64,000 nt of DNA from Accumulibacter sp. (GCA_024235715.1 JACKLW010000013.1:80649-144648); one strand, 5' to 3'; positions 44,246 through 53,117 are shown, counted from the stretch's first letter. Made by a program: numbers and translations. The notes: a model not told the origin generated them from the sequence alone.

Positions 44246-44277
44246 GCCGCATCCGGCGGTCCGTCCACCAGGGGACT

Positions 44278-44292
44278 GCCCGGAAACCGGGC
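44278..44292. terminator. GC hairpin between convergent feoB and binding-protein genes
   Basis: GCCCGG-AAA-CCGGGC, followed at 44296-44312 by a second palindrome (AGGCGC ... GCGCCT) that reaches the stop codon of the minus-strand gene. No T-tract follows, so intrinsic termination is uncertain. Confidence 0.35.
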
Positions 44293-44310
44293 GCCAGGCG
44301 CAAGAGGCGC

Positions 44311-45450
44311 CTAGCGCAGCAGCTTGCCAGCCTGATTGAGGATGGTGATGTCGACGAAACGCGAACCGGTGTGGCGGGTGGCCGAGAAACTGATGAACAC
44401 CTCGCCCGCATCGTAGTTCTTCATGGTCTCGAGGGCTTCGCGCACCTTCTGGCGCGTCGGGTTCGGGCCGGCACGGCGCAACGCTTCGCCGAGCACCTTG
44501 GCGCCCAGATAGCCTTCGACGAAGGTGTGGTTGGCAGTGACGTCCTTCGGCTTGAACTTCGCGAAGTTATTCTGGATCTCCCTGATCAGGGGAACCGTGG
44601 GGCTGTCCGGATCGGGGACGACCTGGGTCAGCACCAGCCCGGCCGCCTTGTCGATGCCGATTCGTTGGACAACCTGTGCGGCGTCGGTTACCGACAAAGC
44701 GACATACTGGGCCGAGTTGCCGATTTCCCGCGACTGCTTGAGGAACTCGGCGCTGGCGGCGGTGTTGGCGATCATGATCACGGCCTGCGGTTTGGCGTCA
44801 GCAATGCTCTTCACCGCAGCGCCGACGTCGGTCGTGTTCTTCTTGTACGAACCGGTGGCGACCAGCGTGCCGCCGGCCGCCTTGATCGCCTGCTCGGCGC
44901 TGCCCAGGACGTCGCGTCCGAAGGCGTCGTCCTGATAGAGGACGGCAAAGCGGTTGTAGCCGGTGGTTGCGTACTGATCAATGATCTTCTGCACTTCTGC
45001 GGCGTAGCTGGCGCGGGTCATGAACAGCAGCGGATCCTTGCGTTCAACGACCGACGCAGCGCCGGTCCGCACGGCGACCAGTGGGATGCCGGCTTCAGCG
45101 AGAACCTTCTCTTCGAGGATTGCCGTGACGTTGCCGGTGCCGACGAAACCGATGAAGGCCAGCGGCTGCGATTCCTTCAGCATTTCCCGCGCCAGACGAA
45201 CCGTTTCCGCGCTCTTGTAGCCGTCGTCCTTGGAGATCAGTCGAATCTTCGCTCCGTGAATTCCGCCCTCGGCATTGACCGCGTCGAAATAGAGTTGCGC
45301 GCCGGCGCGCATATGGCTGCCGGTCGGCGCCAGGGGGCCGCTGAAGGCGGCAACCTGGCCGACGACCAGATCTGCGGCGCCGGCACACAGCGGCGCCAGT
45401 CCGGCCACGAAGGCGGCGAGTACGGGGCCCAGAAAAGAGATCAGCTTCAT
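44311..45450 (-). CDS. ABC transporter branched-chain amino-acid-type binding protein
   Basis: 379 residues with a signal peptide ending AGAAD near 26. Type I periplasmic binding fold (Peripla_BP_6): VVGQVAAFSGPLAPTGSHM, FIGFVGTGNVTAI, RFAVLYQDDAFGRDVLGS, GSYKKNTTDVGAAV. No permease or ATPase genes lie next to it, so it is an orphan subunit. Ligand unknown; amide or amino-acid-like compounds are typical for the family. Confidence 0.92.
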   Translation of the reverse strand: MKLISFLGPVLAAFVAGLAPLCAGAADLVVGQVAAFSGPLAPTGSHMRAGAQLYFDAVNAEGGIHGAKIRLISKDDGYKSAETVRLAREMLKESQPLAFIGFVGTGNVTAILEEKVLAEAGIPLVAVRTGAASVVERKDPLLFMTRASYAAEVQKIIDQYATTGYNRFAVLYQDDAFGRDVLGSAEQAIKAAGGTLVATGSYKKNTTDVGAAVKSIADAKPQAVIMIANTAASAEFLKQSREIGNSAQYVALSVTDAAQVVQRIGIDKAAGLVLTQVVPDPDSPTVPLIREIQNNFAKFKPKDVTANHTFVEGYLGAKVLGEALRRAGPNPTRQKVREALETMKNYDAGEVFISFSATRHTGSRFVDITILNQAGKLLR

Positions 45451-45531
45451 CGTCCCACCTGTCTTGAGTGTCTCTGCCAGTCTAGAGCCTGTTGGCAGGC
45501 GTGTCGATCCACTTCTGCTCTGCGAACAGCC

Positions 45532-46467
45532 TCAGCGGTGTTGGTGCGCATGGACCTCGAAGCGGAAGAGCTGCGGCAACTCGCTATCGATGATGACCTT
45601 CACCCACCCCATTATCGGATAGCCGAAGGTCTCCAGGCGAGTGAAGTTGGCGAGCGGGCGTTTCGTCGTCGGGTCGCGGAGTGGCTGGTCGATGCGTTGC
45701 CAGTGCGTGTCACCGTGAATCAGCAGCACCTGGCCGGAAAAGGCGAGGGTTTCCCGGCGCAGCGTTTCCAGCAACTGGCGAAAGCCGCTGTGGGTCAGGC
45801 CAGCTGCGTCGTGCTTGAAGCCGGGGTTGCCCTGCATGACGATCACCACGCCGGCGGCCTGCTCGCGCCGGGCGCTGGCGAAGGCCTGTTCCAGCCATTC
45901 GATCACCCGCGGGTTGCGGGCCAGGTATTCCTCGCTTGGCTTGCTACCCTCGCCGAAGTTGTTGTTCCACCCCGGGACGTTGAGCGACACGAAGAGCACC
46001 GGTCCCAGTCGCCAGAGCAGTTGCTCCACATAGTCGCCACGCTGCTGCTCGACCGGTAGCGTTTGTTGACCAAGCGAACGTGGCGCGGCGAAGAATATCT
46101 CGCGCAGCTTCTGCAGCCGCTCCTGCGGATCGAAGTGGCCGGCCAGTTGAAGGTGGCAGTCGGTCCATTCATTGTCGCCGGGGACGTAGATCAGCGGCAC
46201 GCGCGAAGCGTCGAGGAGTGCCCGGCGGTCTTGGAAAAGTGTGTCGCTGCAGGGTTCTCGACTGCTCTTGAGATCACCGGCGTGGACGATCAGCTGAGGA
46301 GATTCCCCGGCAATATCTTCGAGCATTCGCGGGAACTCGCGCTCCTCGTAGCTGCTGTACGGCGTGTCGCCGATTACCGCGAAACGCCAGGTCTCGGCGT
46401 GCGACGTGCAGCTGAGCAGCAGGCCGGTGGTCGTCAGCAGCAGCCTGAGCGTACTCCGCCGCTTCAT
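45532..46467 (-). CDS. Exported metallophosphoesterase-like protein
   Basis: 311 residues with a signal peptide (to about SHA, residue 24). Calcineurin-type blocks are visible: [27 protein letters not shown], and the late [10 protein letters not shown]. Probably a periplasmic phosphatase; substrate unknown. The start overlaps the mutS stop by four bases (ATGA on the minus strand), so it is translated after mutS. Confidence 0.85.
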   Translation of the reverse strand: MKRRSTLRLLLTTTGLLLSCTSHAETWRFAVIGDTPYSSYEEREFPRMLEDIAGESPQLIVHAGDLKSSREPCSDTLFQDRRALLDASRVPLIYVPGDNEWTDCHLQLAGHFDPQERLQKLREIFFAAPRSLGQQTLPVEQQRGDYVEQLLWRLGPVLFVSLNVPGWNNNFGEGSKPSEEYLARNPRVIEWLEQAFASARREQAAGVVIVMQGNPGFKHDAAGLTHSGFRQLLETLRRETLAFSGQVLLIHGDTHWQRIDQPLRDPTTKRPLANFTRLETFGYPIMGWVKVIIDSELPQLFRFEVHAHQHR

Positions 46468-49061
46468 TGCAGCAGCGCCTTCAGTTCGTAGAGTGCGTCG
46501 AGTGCCTCTCTCGGAGTCAAGCGATCCGGGTCGACGCTGCGCAGCCGTTCGAGCGCCGGATCGCTGACTGGCTCGTTCGCTTCGGCAGCGTTGGCAAGCG
46601 CCGTCGCGAACAGGTCTGGTTGCTGCGGGTTGATCGACGCGCGCTGCTCGAACTCGCGCAACTGTCGCCGCGCCGCCCTGACCACCGACGCGGGAATGCC
46701 GGCCAGCGCGGCGACCTGGATCCCGTAGCTCTGATTGGCCGGGCCTTCCTCGACCGCATGCAGGAAGACGATGCGCTCACCGTGTTCGACGGCGCCAAGA
46801 TGCACATTGGCCAGTTCGGCGTACTCGTTGGCGAGCAGCGTCAGTTCGAAGTAGTGGGTGGCGAACAGCGTCAGGCAGCGGTTCTTCTCGAGCAGGTGGC
46901 GACAGATGGCAAAAGCCAGCGCCATGCCGTCGAAAGTCGAGGTGCCACGCCCGACTTCGTCCATCAGCACCAGGCTGCGCTCGCTGGCGTGATGCAGGAT
47001 CGCCGCCGATTCGGTCATCTCGACCATGAAGGTCGAGCGCCCGGCGGCCAGATCGTCGGCCGCCCCGATGCGCGTGAAGATCTGGTCGAGTGGGCCGAGG
47101 ACGGCGCGGCTGGCGGGCACATAGCTGCCGATGTGGGCGAGCAGGGCGATCAGGGCCGTCTGCCGCATGTAGGTCGATTTGCCGCCCATGTTCGGGCCGG
47201 TGATCAGCAACAGCCGGCGCTCGTCGCCGAGACGCGTCTCGTTGGAGATGAAGCTCGCGCCCCCCGGCAACTGCTCTTCGACGACCGGGTGGCGACCCGC
47301 CTCGATCAGCAGGCCCGGTTCGGACGAAAACAGCGGCCGGCAGTAGTTGCGCAGCCACGCGGTTTCCGCAAAGCCGGCCAGCAGATCGACGTAGGCGACC
47401 GCGTGCGCGATCCGCTGCAATTGCGTCAGATCCCCCTGCAGGTCGCCAAGGACGCCGTCGTAGAGCAGCTTCTCGCGCGCCAGCGAGCGGTCCTTCGCCG
47501 ACAGGGCCTTGTCCTCGAAGGCCTTCAGCTCTGGCGTCAGATAGCGTTCGGCATTCTTCAGCGTCTGCCGACGGCGGTAATCGTCGGGTACCTTGGCGGC
47601 CTGCGCGTTCGTCACTTCGATGAAGAAACCATGCACGCGGTTGTACTCGACCTTCAGGTTGGCGATGCCCGTGCGCTCGCGTTCGCGTGCTTCCAGTTCG
47701 AGCAGGAAGGCGCCGCAGTTGTCGTTGAGCGCGCGCAGCTCGTCGAGTTCGCCGTCGAAGCCGTCGGCGATGACGCCGCCGTCACGGATCAGGCTGGCGG
47801 GTTCGGGAAGGATTGCCCGACTGAGCAGGTCGAGTGCAGCCAACGGTGTTGCCAGCTGTGCGTGCAGTTCGGCGAGCAGCGGCGCAGCGCTGCCGGCCAG
47901 CGGCGCACGCAGCTCGTCGAGACGCTGCAGGCTGTCGCGCAGGCTGGACAGGTCGCGTGGCCGCGCGCTGCACAGCGCAACGCGGCCAGCGATACGTTCG
48001 ATGTCGGCAAAGCCGCGCAGGGTCTGGCGCAGCGCGCGCAGCGTCTGCCCACCATCGTCGAGCAGCATGGCGATCGCCGCGTGCCGGGCGGTCGGGATCG
48101 CCGGATCGCGCAGCGGGTGGTGCAGCGCATGTCGCAGCAGGCGCGAGCCCATGGCGCTGATGCAGTTGTCGAGCAGGCTGCATAGCGTCGGCGCCGGTTG
48201 GCCGCGCAGGGTTTCGGTGAGCTCGAGGTTGCGCCGTGTCGCCGTGTCCAGTCCCAGGAAAGTCGCGTCGCGTTCGACGATCAGCGCCTGCAGGTGCGGC
48301 AGCGCACGTGCCTGTGTGGCCTGCGCGTAACGCAGCAGCGCACCGGCGGCGGCAATCGCCGGTCGCAGCCCTTCGGTGCCGAAGCCGGCGAGCGAGCTGG
48401 TACCGAAATGGGCGCGCAGTTCGCGGCCCGCCGCCTCGAAGTCGAAATGCCAGTCGGGCCGGCGGGTGAGTGCCGCGTCCGCCGCGAAACCGGCTTCAAG
48501 GCTCTCCGGAACGACGATCTCGGCCGGACGAATGCGCTCCAGCGTGGCCGCGAGTTTAGCCGGCGCGACTTCGCAGACCCGGAAATCGCCGCTCGCCAGG
48601 TTGATCCAGGCTAGGCCGGCGAGCTGCCGCGTCGCATGGATGGCGAGCAGCAGCGTGTCGCGCTTCTCGTCGAGCAACGCCGCGTCGGTCAGCGTTCCCG
48701 GCGTGACGATACGCACCACGGCACGTTCGACCGGACCCTTGCTGGTCGCCGGGTCACCGATCTGTTCGCAGATCACCACCGATTCGCCCAGCCTGACCAG
48801 CTTGCCGAGGTACTGCTCGACGGCATGGTAGGGCACGCCGGCCATCCTGATCGGCTGCCCGGCCGACTGACCACGGCTGGTCAGCGTTATGTCCAGCAGC
48901 CGCGCTGCCTTTTCCGCATCGTCGAAGAACAGCTCGTAGAAGTCGCCCATCCGGTAGAACACCAGCAGCCCGGGATGCTGCGCCTTGATGCGCAGATACT
49001 GCTGCATCATCGGGGTGTGCGACGGTTCTGTAGCGTCTGTTGCTTGTTGATTTTTCGGCAT
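46464..49061 (-). CDS. mutS: DNA mismatch repair protein MutS
   Basis: 865 residues. The N-terminal mismatch-recognition domain keeps the F-x-E core ([14 protein letters not shown]). The ATPase has [13 protein letters not shown] (Walker A), [15 protein letters not shown] (Walker B) and FATHYFELT. The C-terminal dimerisation segment is present. It stands at the left border of the integrated element: only about 90 bases separate its start codon from the repeats in front of the integrase, so its native promoter may have been replaced or moved. Confidence 0.98.
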   Translation of the reverse strand: MPKNQQATDATEPSHTPMMQQYLRIKAQHPGLLVFYRMGDFYELFFDDAEKAARLLDITLTSRGQSAGQPIRMAGVPYHAVEQYLGKLVRLGESVVICEQIGDPATSKGPVERAVVRIVTPGTLTDAALLDEKRDTLLLAIHATRQLAGLAWINLASGDFRVCEVAPAKLAATLERIRPAEIVVPESLEAGFAADAALTRRPDWHFDFEAAGRELRAHFGTSSLAGFGTEGLRPAIAAAGALLRYAQATQARALPHLQALIVERDATFLGLDTATRRNLELTETLRGQPAPTLCSLLDNCISAMGSRLLRHALHHPLRDPAIPTARHAAIAMLLDDGGQTLRALRQTLRGFADIERIAGRVALCSARPRDLSSLRDSLQRLDELRAPLAGSAAPLLAELHAQLATPLAALDLLSRAILPEPASLIRDGGVIADGFDGELDELRALNDNCGAFLLELEARERERTGIANLKVEYNRVHGFFIEVTNAQAAKVPDDYRRRQTLKNAERYLTPELKAFEDKALSAKDRSLAREKLLYDGVLGDLQGDLTQLQRIAHAVAYVDLLAGFAETAWLRNYCRPLFSSEPGLLIEAGRHPVVEEQLPGGASFISNETRLGDERRLLLITGPNMGGKSTYMRQTALIALLAHIGSYVPASRAVLGPLDQIFTRIGAADDLAAGRSTFMVEMTESAAILHHASERSLVLMDEVGRGTSTFDGMALAFAICRHLLEKNRCLTLFATHYFELTLLANEYAELANVHLGAVEHGERIVFLHAVEEGPANQSYGIQVAALAGIPASVVRAARRQLREFEQRASINPQQPDLFATALANAAEANEPVSDPALERLRSVDPDRLTPREALDALYELKALLQ

Positions 49062-49157
49062 ATTTCGCGCAAGCCGTTGATATGTTGGTTTAATTTTTTG
49101 GTGTCTCGGATGTCGCGAGGCTCAGGGAAGTCCAGCTAGACCTATCTACACTTCGCT

Positions 49158-49234
49158 TTTCAGTATAGGTTTTTTGGTGTATTTTTCAAAACCTATACCG
49201 CCGAATCGGCGGGCCCTGAAAACCTATACTGAAA
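49158..49234. repeat. Inverted and direct repeats upstream of the integrase
   Basis: TTTCAGTATAGGTTTT (49158-49173) and AAAACCTATACTGAAA (49219-49234) form a perfect 16-base inverted repeat. A third partial copy AAAACCTATAC sits between them at 49188-49198. The region is much AT-richer than its surroundings and ends eight bases before the integrase ATG. Likely integrase/excisionase binding sites, an attachment region, or an autoregulatory operator. Confidence 0.75.
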
Positions 49235-49241
49235 GATCGCC

Positions 49242-50543
49242 ATGGGGTTCGATGCGAGGGCAATCAAGTTACTACAGCCAGGGCAGCATATTACCAGTGC
49301 GGAGGCCCCTGGCCTTCGCGTAGAAGCCCACTCAGACCGAACGACGTGGACTTACCGATACCGGAGCCCGCTCGATCAGCGGTTGCGGCAGGTCAAGATC
49401 GGCATGTGGCCAGCCGTATCAGTGCATGCGGCGTTTGTCGCCTGGGAGAAGTTGCGCGATCAGCGCGATTCAGGCCGAGATCCTGCTGCTGAGGCGCGAT
49501 CCGAAAGAGAGCAGGCGCGGCTCGCCATCGTCGAGAAGGGTGCCGCAGCATCTCCGCCGTATACGGTGGCGCAGGTCTGTTACGACTACTGGCAAGGCCA
49601 TGTTGCGCCGACGCGAGCGAGCAAGGGCGTTACAGAGGTCAAACGCATGTTCGACAGGATGCTCTGCGATACGGGAAATCTGGAAGCGTCAAGAATCTCC
49701 CGTGCTCAAGCGTTTGATCTGATTAAGCGGTATGCCGAAACGGCGCCGGTGCAGGCCGGAAAACTGCGCGCGGAGCTAGGTGCAGCGTGGGACTACGCAG
49801 TTGACTCGGGAAGGCTGCCAGAGTCTTGCCCAAACTGGTGGCGGTTGATCATGCGGGGCAAGATCAGGTCAAAGGGGAAACAGATCGCTGGTGAGAAGGT
49901 TGGAACGGCTCAGAGAGTTCTGTCTGCAGACGAGGTTGGTGCACTGATTCGATGGCTGCCGAACTTTAGTCGGTTGATCGAGGACGCGCTCACTCTATAC
50001 CTCTGGACCTGCACGCGCGGTGCTGAGATTGTCGGCATGCAAGGGAGGGAGATTCATCGGGAAGCCGATGGTCTGGTGTGGTGGGTGATACCGAAGGCAC
50101 GAACCAAGAGTGCGCGCCACGAAAATTCCACGGACCTGCGCGTTCCCTTATTCGGTCGGTCTTTGGCTGTCGCCATGCGCCGGAAAGATCGTTACGGAGA
50201 CGGGCTGCTGTTCCCAACCAAAACGCGTGACGGGAAAATTCGTGCCGTCGAGCAGAAGACCATCCAGGCGACGGTCTATTTTCGCCAGCCGTACTGCCAG
50301 ACGCGGGTTGACACTACGCGGGCAAGGCTTCCCGTTTCGCGCTGGTCACCACACGATCTGCGGCGGACATCTCGCACGTTGCTTGCCGCAATGGGCTGTC
50401 CGGACGCGGTTGGAGAATCAATACTTGGGCACATGCTGCCTGGCGTGCTTGGTGTCTACAACAAGCACGCTTACGATTCTGAGCGGGCAGGGTGGCTCAA
50501 GCGACTTTCTGATCACCTGGAGTATCTTGCTGCTTCTGTGTAG
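49242..50543 (+). CDS. Tyrosine recombinase/integrase of the mobile element
   Basis: 433 residues. The N-terminal part resembles the P4-type arm-binding domain (LRVEAHSDRTTWTYRYRSPL, VKIGMWPAVSVHAAF). The catalytic domain keeps Arg near 260 (LWTCTRGAEI), HDLRR near 370, LGHMLP near 394 and the nucleophile Tyr near 406 (GVYNKHAY). It catalyses integration and excision. It is transcribed away from mutS, with AlpA-like gene and element cargo downstream. Codon use is less GC-biased than the flanks, consistent with transfer. Confidence 0.93.
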   Translation: MGFDARAIKLLQPGQHITSAEAPGLRVEAHSDRTTWTYRYRSPLDQRLRQVKIGMWPAVSVHAAFVAWEKLRDQRDSGRDPAAEARSEREQARLAIVEKGAAASPPYTVAQVCYDYWQGHVAPTRASKGVTEVKRMFDRMLCDTGNLEASRISRAQAFDLIKRYAETAPVQAGKLRAELGAAWDYAVDSGRLPESCPNWWRLIMRGKIRSKGKQIAGEKVGTAQRVLSADEVGALIRWLPNFSRLIEDALTLYLWTCTRGAEIVGMQGREIHREADGLVWWVIPKARTKSARHENSTDLRVPLFGRSLAVAMRRKDRYGDGLLFPTKTRDGKIRAVEQKTIQATVYFRQPYCQTRVDTTRARLPVSRWSPHDLRRTSRTLLAAMGCPDAVGESILGHMLPGVLGVYNKHAYDSERAGWLKRLSDHLEYLAASV

Positions 50544-50772
50544 CGACACGCGGTCTTCTTGCTCCGGTGTTGGGTGGAGGTGGAAGGTCGGACGCCGGCC
50601 GTGATTCGGCCCATTCCTCTATTTCTCGCAGCAGCCACCCGACGCGTCGCACGGATATTTGCCGCGGCTGAGGGAAATGGCCAGAACCAAGGCGCACCAT
50701 GGCCTGCACCGTTGATTCGGACAGGGTGAGCATTCTGGCCACGGTCGGAAGCTCGACGAAGATCTGCTTCAT
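50497..50772 (-). CDS. AlpA-family excisionase/regulator
   Basis: 91 residues from ATG 50772. The sequence LPTVARMLTLSESTVQAMVR followed by FPQPRQISVRRVGWLLREIEEW is the MerR-like winged HTH of AlpA, which in P4-type islands activates the integrase and helps excision. The 3' end overlaps the convergent integrase gene by 47 bases. Confidence 0.88.
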   Translation of the reverse strand: MKQIFVELPTVARMLTLSESTVQAMVRLGSGHFPQPRQISVRRVGWLLREIEEWAESRPASDLPPPPNTGARRPRVATQKQQDTPGDQKVA

Positions 50773-50821
50773 GGCCACCGCGCAGTCCTTGTGTCTTTTT
50801 CTTGGATCGCTCGGGATCGAA

Positions 50822-51541
50822 TCATTCGCCCGTACCCTCCCTGTTGCCCCCAGCCCCCGAACCCGTGACGGCGGCGATCGCCACTTTCCCGGTTCCCGAG
50901 ATGTCTCTGGCAGCACTTTCGCTCACCGAATTCTCAGACTCCACCATCGGAGTAACGCTCGCGTCAGCCACCGTCTCGCTCGCCGTTTCCTTCCGCCGTG
51001 CCGCCAGCACTGCACGCGTAGCGAGCTGCCGGATCTGTCCGGCCAGACGAAGAATCCGCCGCTTCCATTCATAGACCCCGCGCGCGTATTGGCTGTCGGT
51101 GATGACGCATGACAGCCAGAGCGCATCCAGGTGGGTCATCATCGCGTCGAACTCACGGATGATCGCCAGGTACTTGATCGCGCGCGGCGAGGTGATCTGC
51201 ACATCGATGGTCTTGGCACTGGTGTAGCCGATCGCGGTTTCGATGCCATTGCCCTCGGTAACTTCCTTCAGCCGCAGCGACTCCTTGCGAATCTCCTCCA
51301 GGGTCTGGTCGATCTGAGTATCGACCAAGGCATCGACTTTCTGCGCCTGCTCTTCGCTGCCGATGAATCGCAAGACCACACTCAACGAGAACAGCGCGTT
51401 CGCGCACATCTCGTAGCCACGGTCGAATATCTGCTGCGCGTGCAGCGAATTGAGCAAGGCCTTCTGCGTCAGGAAGGGCCGGCTGTTGTCCTGCCGGACC
51501 GATGGAATGTGCGTCGAATCGTTCCTCTGTCGCTGTGCCAT
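50822..51541 (-). CDS. ICE-type protein, possibly AcaB/DUF1845 (TIGR03761)-like
   Basis: 239 residues from ATG 51541. The central part (PFLTQKALLNSLHAQQIFDR, then SPRAIKYLAIIREFDAMMTH and the GVYEWKRRILRLAGQIRQL region) resembles proteins carried next to ssb on integrative conjugative elements, but I recall the family only loosely. The C terminus is Ser/Gly/Ala-rich. It is read on the opposite strand to the ssb module. Function unknown; a regulator or DNA-transfer accessory is possible. Confidence 0.6.
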   Translation of the reverse strand: MAQRQRNDSTHIPSVRQDNSRPFLTQKALLNSLHAQQIFDRGYEMCANALFSLSVVLRFIGSEEQAQKVDALVDTQIDQTLEEIRKESLRLKEVTEGNGIETAIGYTSAKTIDVQITSPRAIKYLAIIREFDAMMTHLDALWLSCVITDSQYARGVYEWKRRILRLAGQIRQLATRAVLAARRKETASETVADASVTPMVESENSVSESAARDISGTGKVAIAAVTGSGAGGNREGTGE

Positions 51542-51694
51542 CTGCCGTCTCCCGGAGTGTCGATCAACGCCAGCGTATCGCTTGCTCCGCGAGGGCGACC
51601 TTCGAAATGCGCCCAGAAGCGACGCATTTCAGACGCCTGCGACGATCGTGGCGGCAGAGAATTCAGCCATCTCTCGTTCCGTCTATGACGATCG

Positions 51695-51730
51695 AAGTGA
51701 AGGTAGCTGGCCTTCTTCATAAACAGCATT
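51695..51730 (+). promoter_or_regulatory. Repeated upstream box, copy 1
   Basis: AAGT-N3-GGTAGCTGGCC-N8-AAACAGCATT, ending 13 bases before the structured leader of ssb. A second copy with the same order lies before the RecE-like gene (53021-53057). Reading frames differ between the copies, so this is not coding conservation. A promoter or activator site is likely. Confidence 0.65.
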
Positions 51731-51743
51731 CTCTCCAACCCCC

Positions 51744-51782
51744 GGCGGGGTAGCCCCGTCAGGATACGGCGGCGTCCCTGCC
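51744..51782 (+). promoter_or_regulatory. Structured leader A, upstream of ssb
   Basis: GGCGGGG pairs with CCCTGCC (7 bp with one G-T), then a 2x2 internal loop, GCC with GGC, and CCGT with ACGG closing a six-base loop CAGGAT. The ssb Shine-Dalgarno AGGAGG starts ten bases downstream. One of five similar leaders in this element. Confidence 0.65.
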
Positions 51783-51801
51783 TTCCTTGTCAGGAGGCCA
51801 T

Positions 51802-52251
51802 ATGCCCTCGTTGAACAAAGTCACCCTCATCGGCCATCTCGGCGCCGACCCCGAGGTTCGCTACACCCAGAACCGAGAAGCGATCGCCACCATCCGGATC
51901 GCGACGACGGAGATCAGCAAGGACAAGTCGTCCGGTGAACGCAAGGAAACCACCGAATGGCACCGAGTGGTCTTCTTCAACCGTACGGCCGAAGTCGTCG
52001 GCGAGTACCTCAGGAAGGGCTCTCCGATCTACGTCGAAGGTCGCATCCAGACCCGCAAATGGCAGGACAACGCAGGTCAGGACCGCTACGTCGTCGAGAT
52101 CATCGGCAGCGAGATGCAGATGCTCGGCGCTCGTCCATCGGCGAAGGACGCCACGGCATCGGGTTCCGTCCCTCGTCGTGCCGACACGGTTTCGTCTGAT
52201 CAGGCAAGCAGTTCAGCCGGTGACGAAGTGCCGGCCATGGAGCCGTTCTGA
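51802..52251 (+). CDS. ssb: Single-stranded DNA-binding protein of the element
   Basis: 149 residues from ATG 51802, with AGGAGG five bases ahead. OB fold with [38 protein letters not shown] and [12 protein letters not shown]. The acidic tail ends EVPAMEPF, close to the canonical partner-binding tip. As an extra SSB on a mobile element it probably works with the RecE/RecT pair downstream. Confidence 0.95.
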   Translation: MPSLNKVTLIGHLGADPEVRYTQNREAIATIRIATTEISKDKSSGERKETTEWHRVVFFNRTAEVVGEYLRKGSPIYVEGRIQTRKWQDNAGQDRYVVEIIGSEMQMLGARPSAKDATASGSVPRRADTVSSDQASSSAGDEVPAMEPF

Positions 52252-52277
52252 GCAGGTCGTGACTTCTTTCCCCCACC

Positions 52278-52313
52278 GGGCGGTCATTCTCCCGGACCGG
52301 GAGCCGACCGTCC
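52278..52313 (+). promoter_or_regulatory. Structured leader B
   Basis: GGGCGGTC pairs with GACCGTCC (8 bp with one G-T). An inner stem CTCCC/GGGAG closes a five-base loop GGACC. AGGAGG of the next gene follows nine bases later. Confidence 0.6.
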
Positions 52314-52334
52314 TCCACCTCAGGAGGTTCGCTC

Positions 52335-52583
52335 ATGGAACGTGTCATTCTCGTCCTCGCCATGCTGGCAGGGCTTCACTTACTTCTGTCGTTTCTCCGT
52401 TGCTCAGCACAAGGCCTTAAGAGCTTGTTGAACCGTAGACCTGAAGCGATGGCAGCGTCCGAGCCGGTGAAGGTCACCAGCACCCATTGGCAGCAATACG
52501 ACCGACCGGCTTACCAGCGCCGGACCGGGATCGACATCGATCCCGCCAAGAGCGGTGAGGCTTCGTTTGAAGTGATCGCCTGA
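52335..52583 (+). CDS. Small membrane-anchored protein of the element
   Basis: 82 residues with AGGAGG ahead of ATG 52335. An N-terminal hydrophobic helix (VILVLAMLAGLHLLLSFL) is followed by a hydrophilic part (HWQQYDRPAYQRRTGIDIDP). Family not recognised. Its own structured leader and good ribosome site support it as a real gene. Confidence 0.6.
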   Translation: MERVILVLAMLAGLHLLLSFLRCSAQGLKSLLNRRPEAMAASEPVKVTSTHWQQYDRPAYQRRTGIDIDPAKSGEASFEVIA

Positions 52584-52592
52584 ACGCTCATC

Positions 52593-52633
52593 CCCCTGCG
52601 GGGCATCGCCTCCGCATCAGGGGAGGGATGCCC
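52593..52633 (+). promoter_or_regulatory. Structured leader C, with possible pseudoknot
   Basis: GGGCATC (52601-52607) pairs with GATGCCC (52627-52633), and an inner stem CCTCC/GGAGG closes the loop GCATCAGG. In addition the upstream CCCCTG (52593-52598) is complementary to CAGGGG (52618-52623), which would form a pseudoknot partly competing with the inner stem. GGAGG follows within 20 bases. Confidence 0.65.
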
Positions 52634-52657
52634 TTTATTTCTTAATGGAGGCATCTC

Positions 52658-52735
52658 ATGGCACTCGTTCTTCTTTCTTGCTGCATCACCGGCTGGATCA
52701 TCAGCCGTCCGATTGTTCGCGCGCTGGGGCTCTGA
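52658..52735 (+). CDS. 25-residue putative membrane peptide
   Basis: MALVLLSCCITGWIISRPIV then RALGL. It has GGAGG at a proper distance from ATG 52658 and follows leader C. One hydrophobic helix. Its stop lies two bases before the next ATG, so it may be a leader peptide coupled to that gene. Confidence 0.4.
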   Translation: MALVLLSCCITGWIISRPIVRALGL

Positions 52736-52737
52736 AG

Positions 52738-52929
52738 ATGGCTTTCGACCCCGCACACGATCAAGTCGTGCAATCCAATCCGCTTCTCGTTCGGCTTTTT
52801 TCGGCGCTCTCGATGAATCGTGCCTGCGATCTCCACCAGAGACTCCAGGCAGGACGCACCGACCCGGAAACCCGCCAGCTGCTTCGACAGGCTCTGGCGC
52901 TCTCGAAGCAAGAACAAGCAGCGAACTGA
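52738..52929 (+). CDS. Small hypothetical protein of the element
   Basis: 63 residues from ATG 52738, probably translated by coupling to the 25-codon ORF that stops at 52735. Helical and charged (HDQVVQSNPLLVRLFSALSM, ETRQLLRQALALSKQEQAAN). Family not recognised. Confidence 0.5.
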   Translation: MAFDPAHDQVVQSNPLLVRLFSALSMNRACDLHQRLQAGRTDPETRQLLRQALALSKQEQAAN

Positions 52930-53020
52930 ACCACGCCCCGGCTTGCCGGGGCTTTCCCGAGTGCGTTTCCAAAGCGCCTTCCGGAAAGCAGCCTTTGATC
53001 GAGCGATTCTTCGCCCGAGC

Positions 53021-53057
53021 AAGTCGCGGTAGCTGGCCGCACGAAACAAACAGCATT
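53021..53057 (+). promoter_or_regulatory. Repeated upstream box, copy 2
   Basis: AAGT-N3-GGTAGCTGGCC-N9-AAACAGCATT, the same arrangement as copy 1 at 51695-51730 with one extra base in the second spacer. It lies 11 bases before structured leader D. Confidence 0.65.
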
Positions 53058-53068
53058 TTCATCCACCC

Positions 53069-53117
53069 AGCCGGGGAGGCCCTCTCCGGAAGGGGCTGGT
53101 GACTCCGGCTTTTTTTT
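53069..53117 (+). promoter_or_regulatory. Structured leader D, terminator-like, upstream of RecE-like gene
   Basis: AGCCGG pairs with CCGGCT, with a GG bulge, AG/CT, GCC/GGT and an inner stem CTCC/GGGG around GGAA. The 3' arm runs directly into eight T residues, so this copy could act as an intrinsic terminator or attenuator ahead of CTGGAGG and ATG 53129. Confidence 0.65.

Noticed and set aside
42967-46059. 1030-codon plus-strand frame spanning feoB, the binding protein and the phosphoesterase
   Set aside because: It crosses three genes with clear family matches in other frames and on the other strand, and has no domain of its own.
51469-51720. Minus-strand ORF starting MKKASYLHFD between ssb and the ICE-type gene
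   Set aside because: It looks partly protein-like, but it overlaps the upstream box and the next start in another frame, has no clear ribosome site, and the box shared with 53021-53057 is conserved across a frame change.
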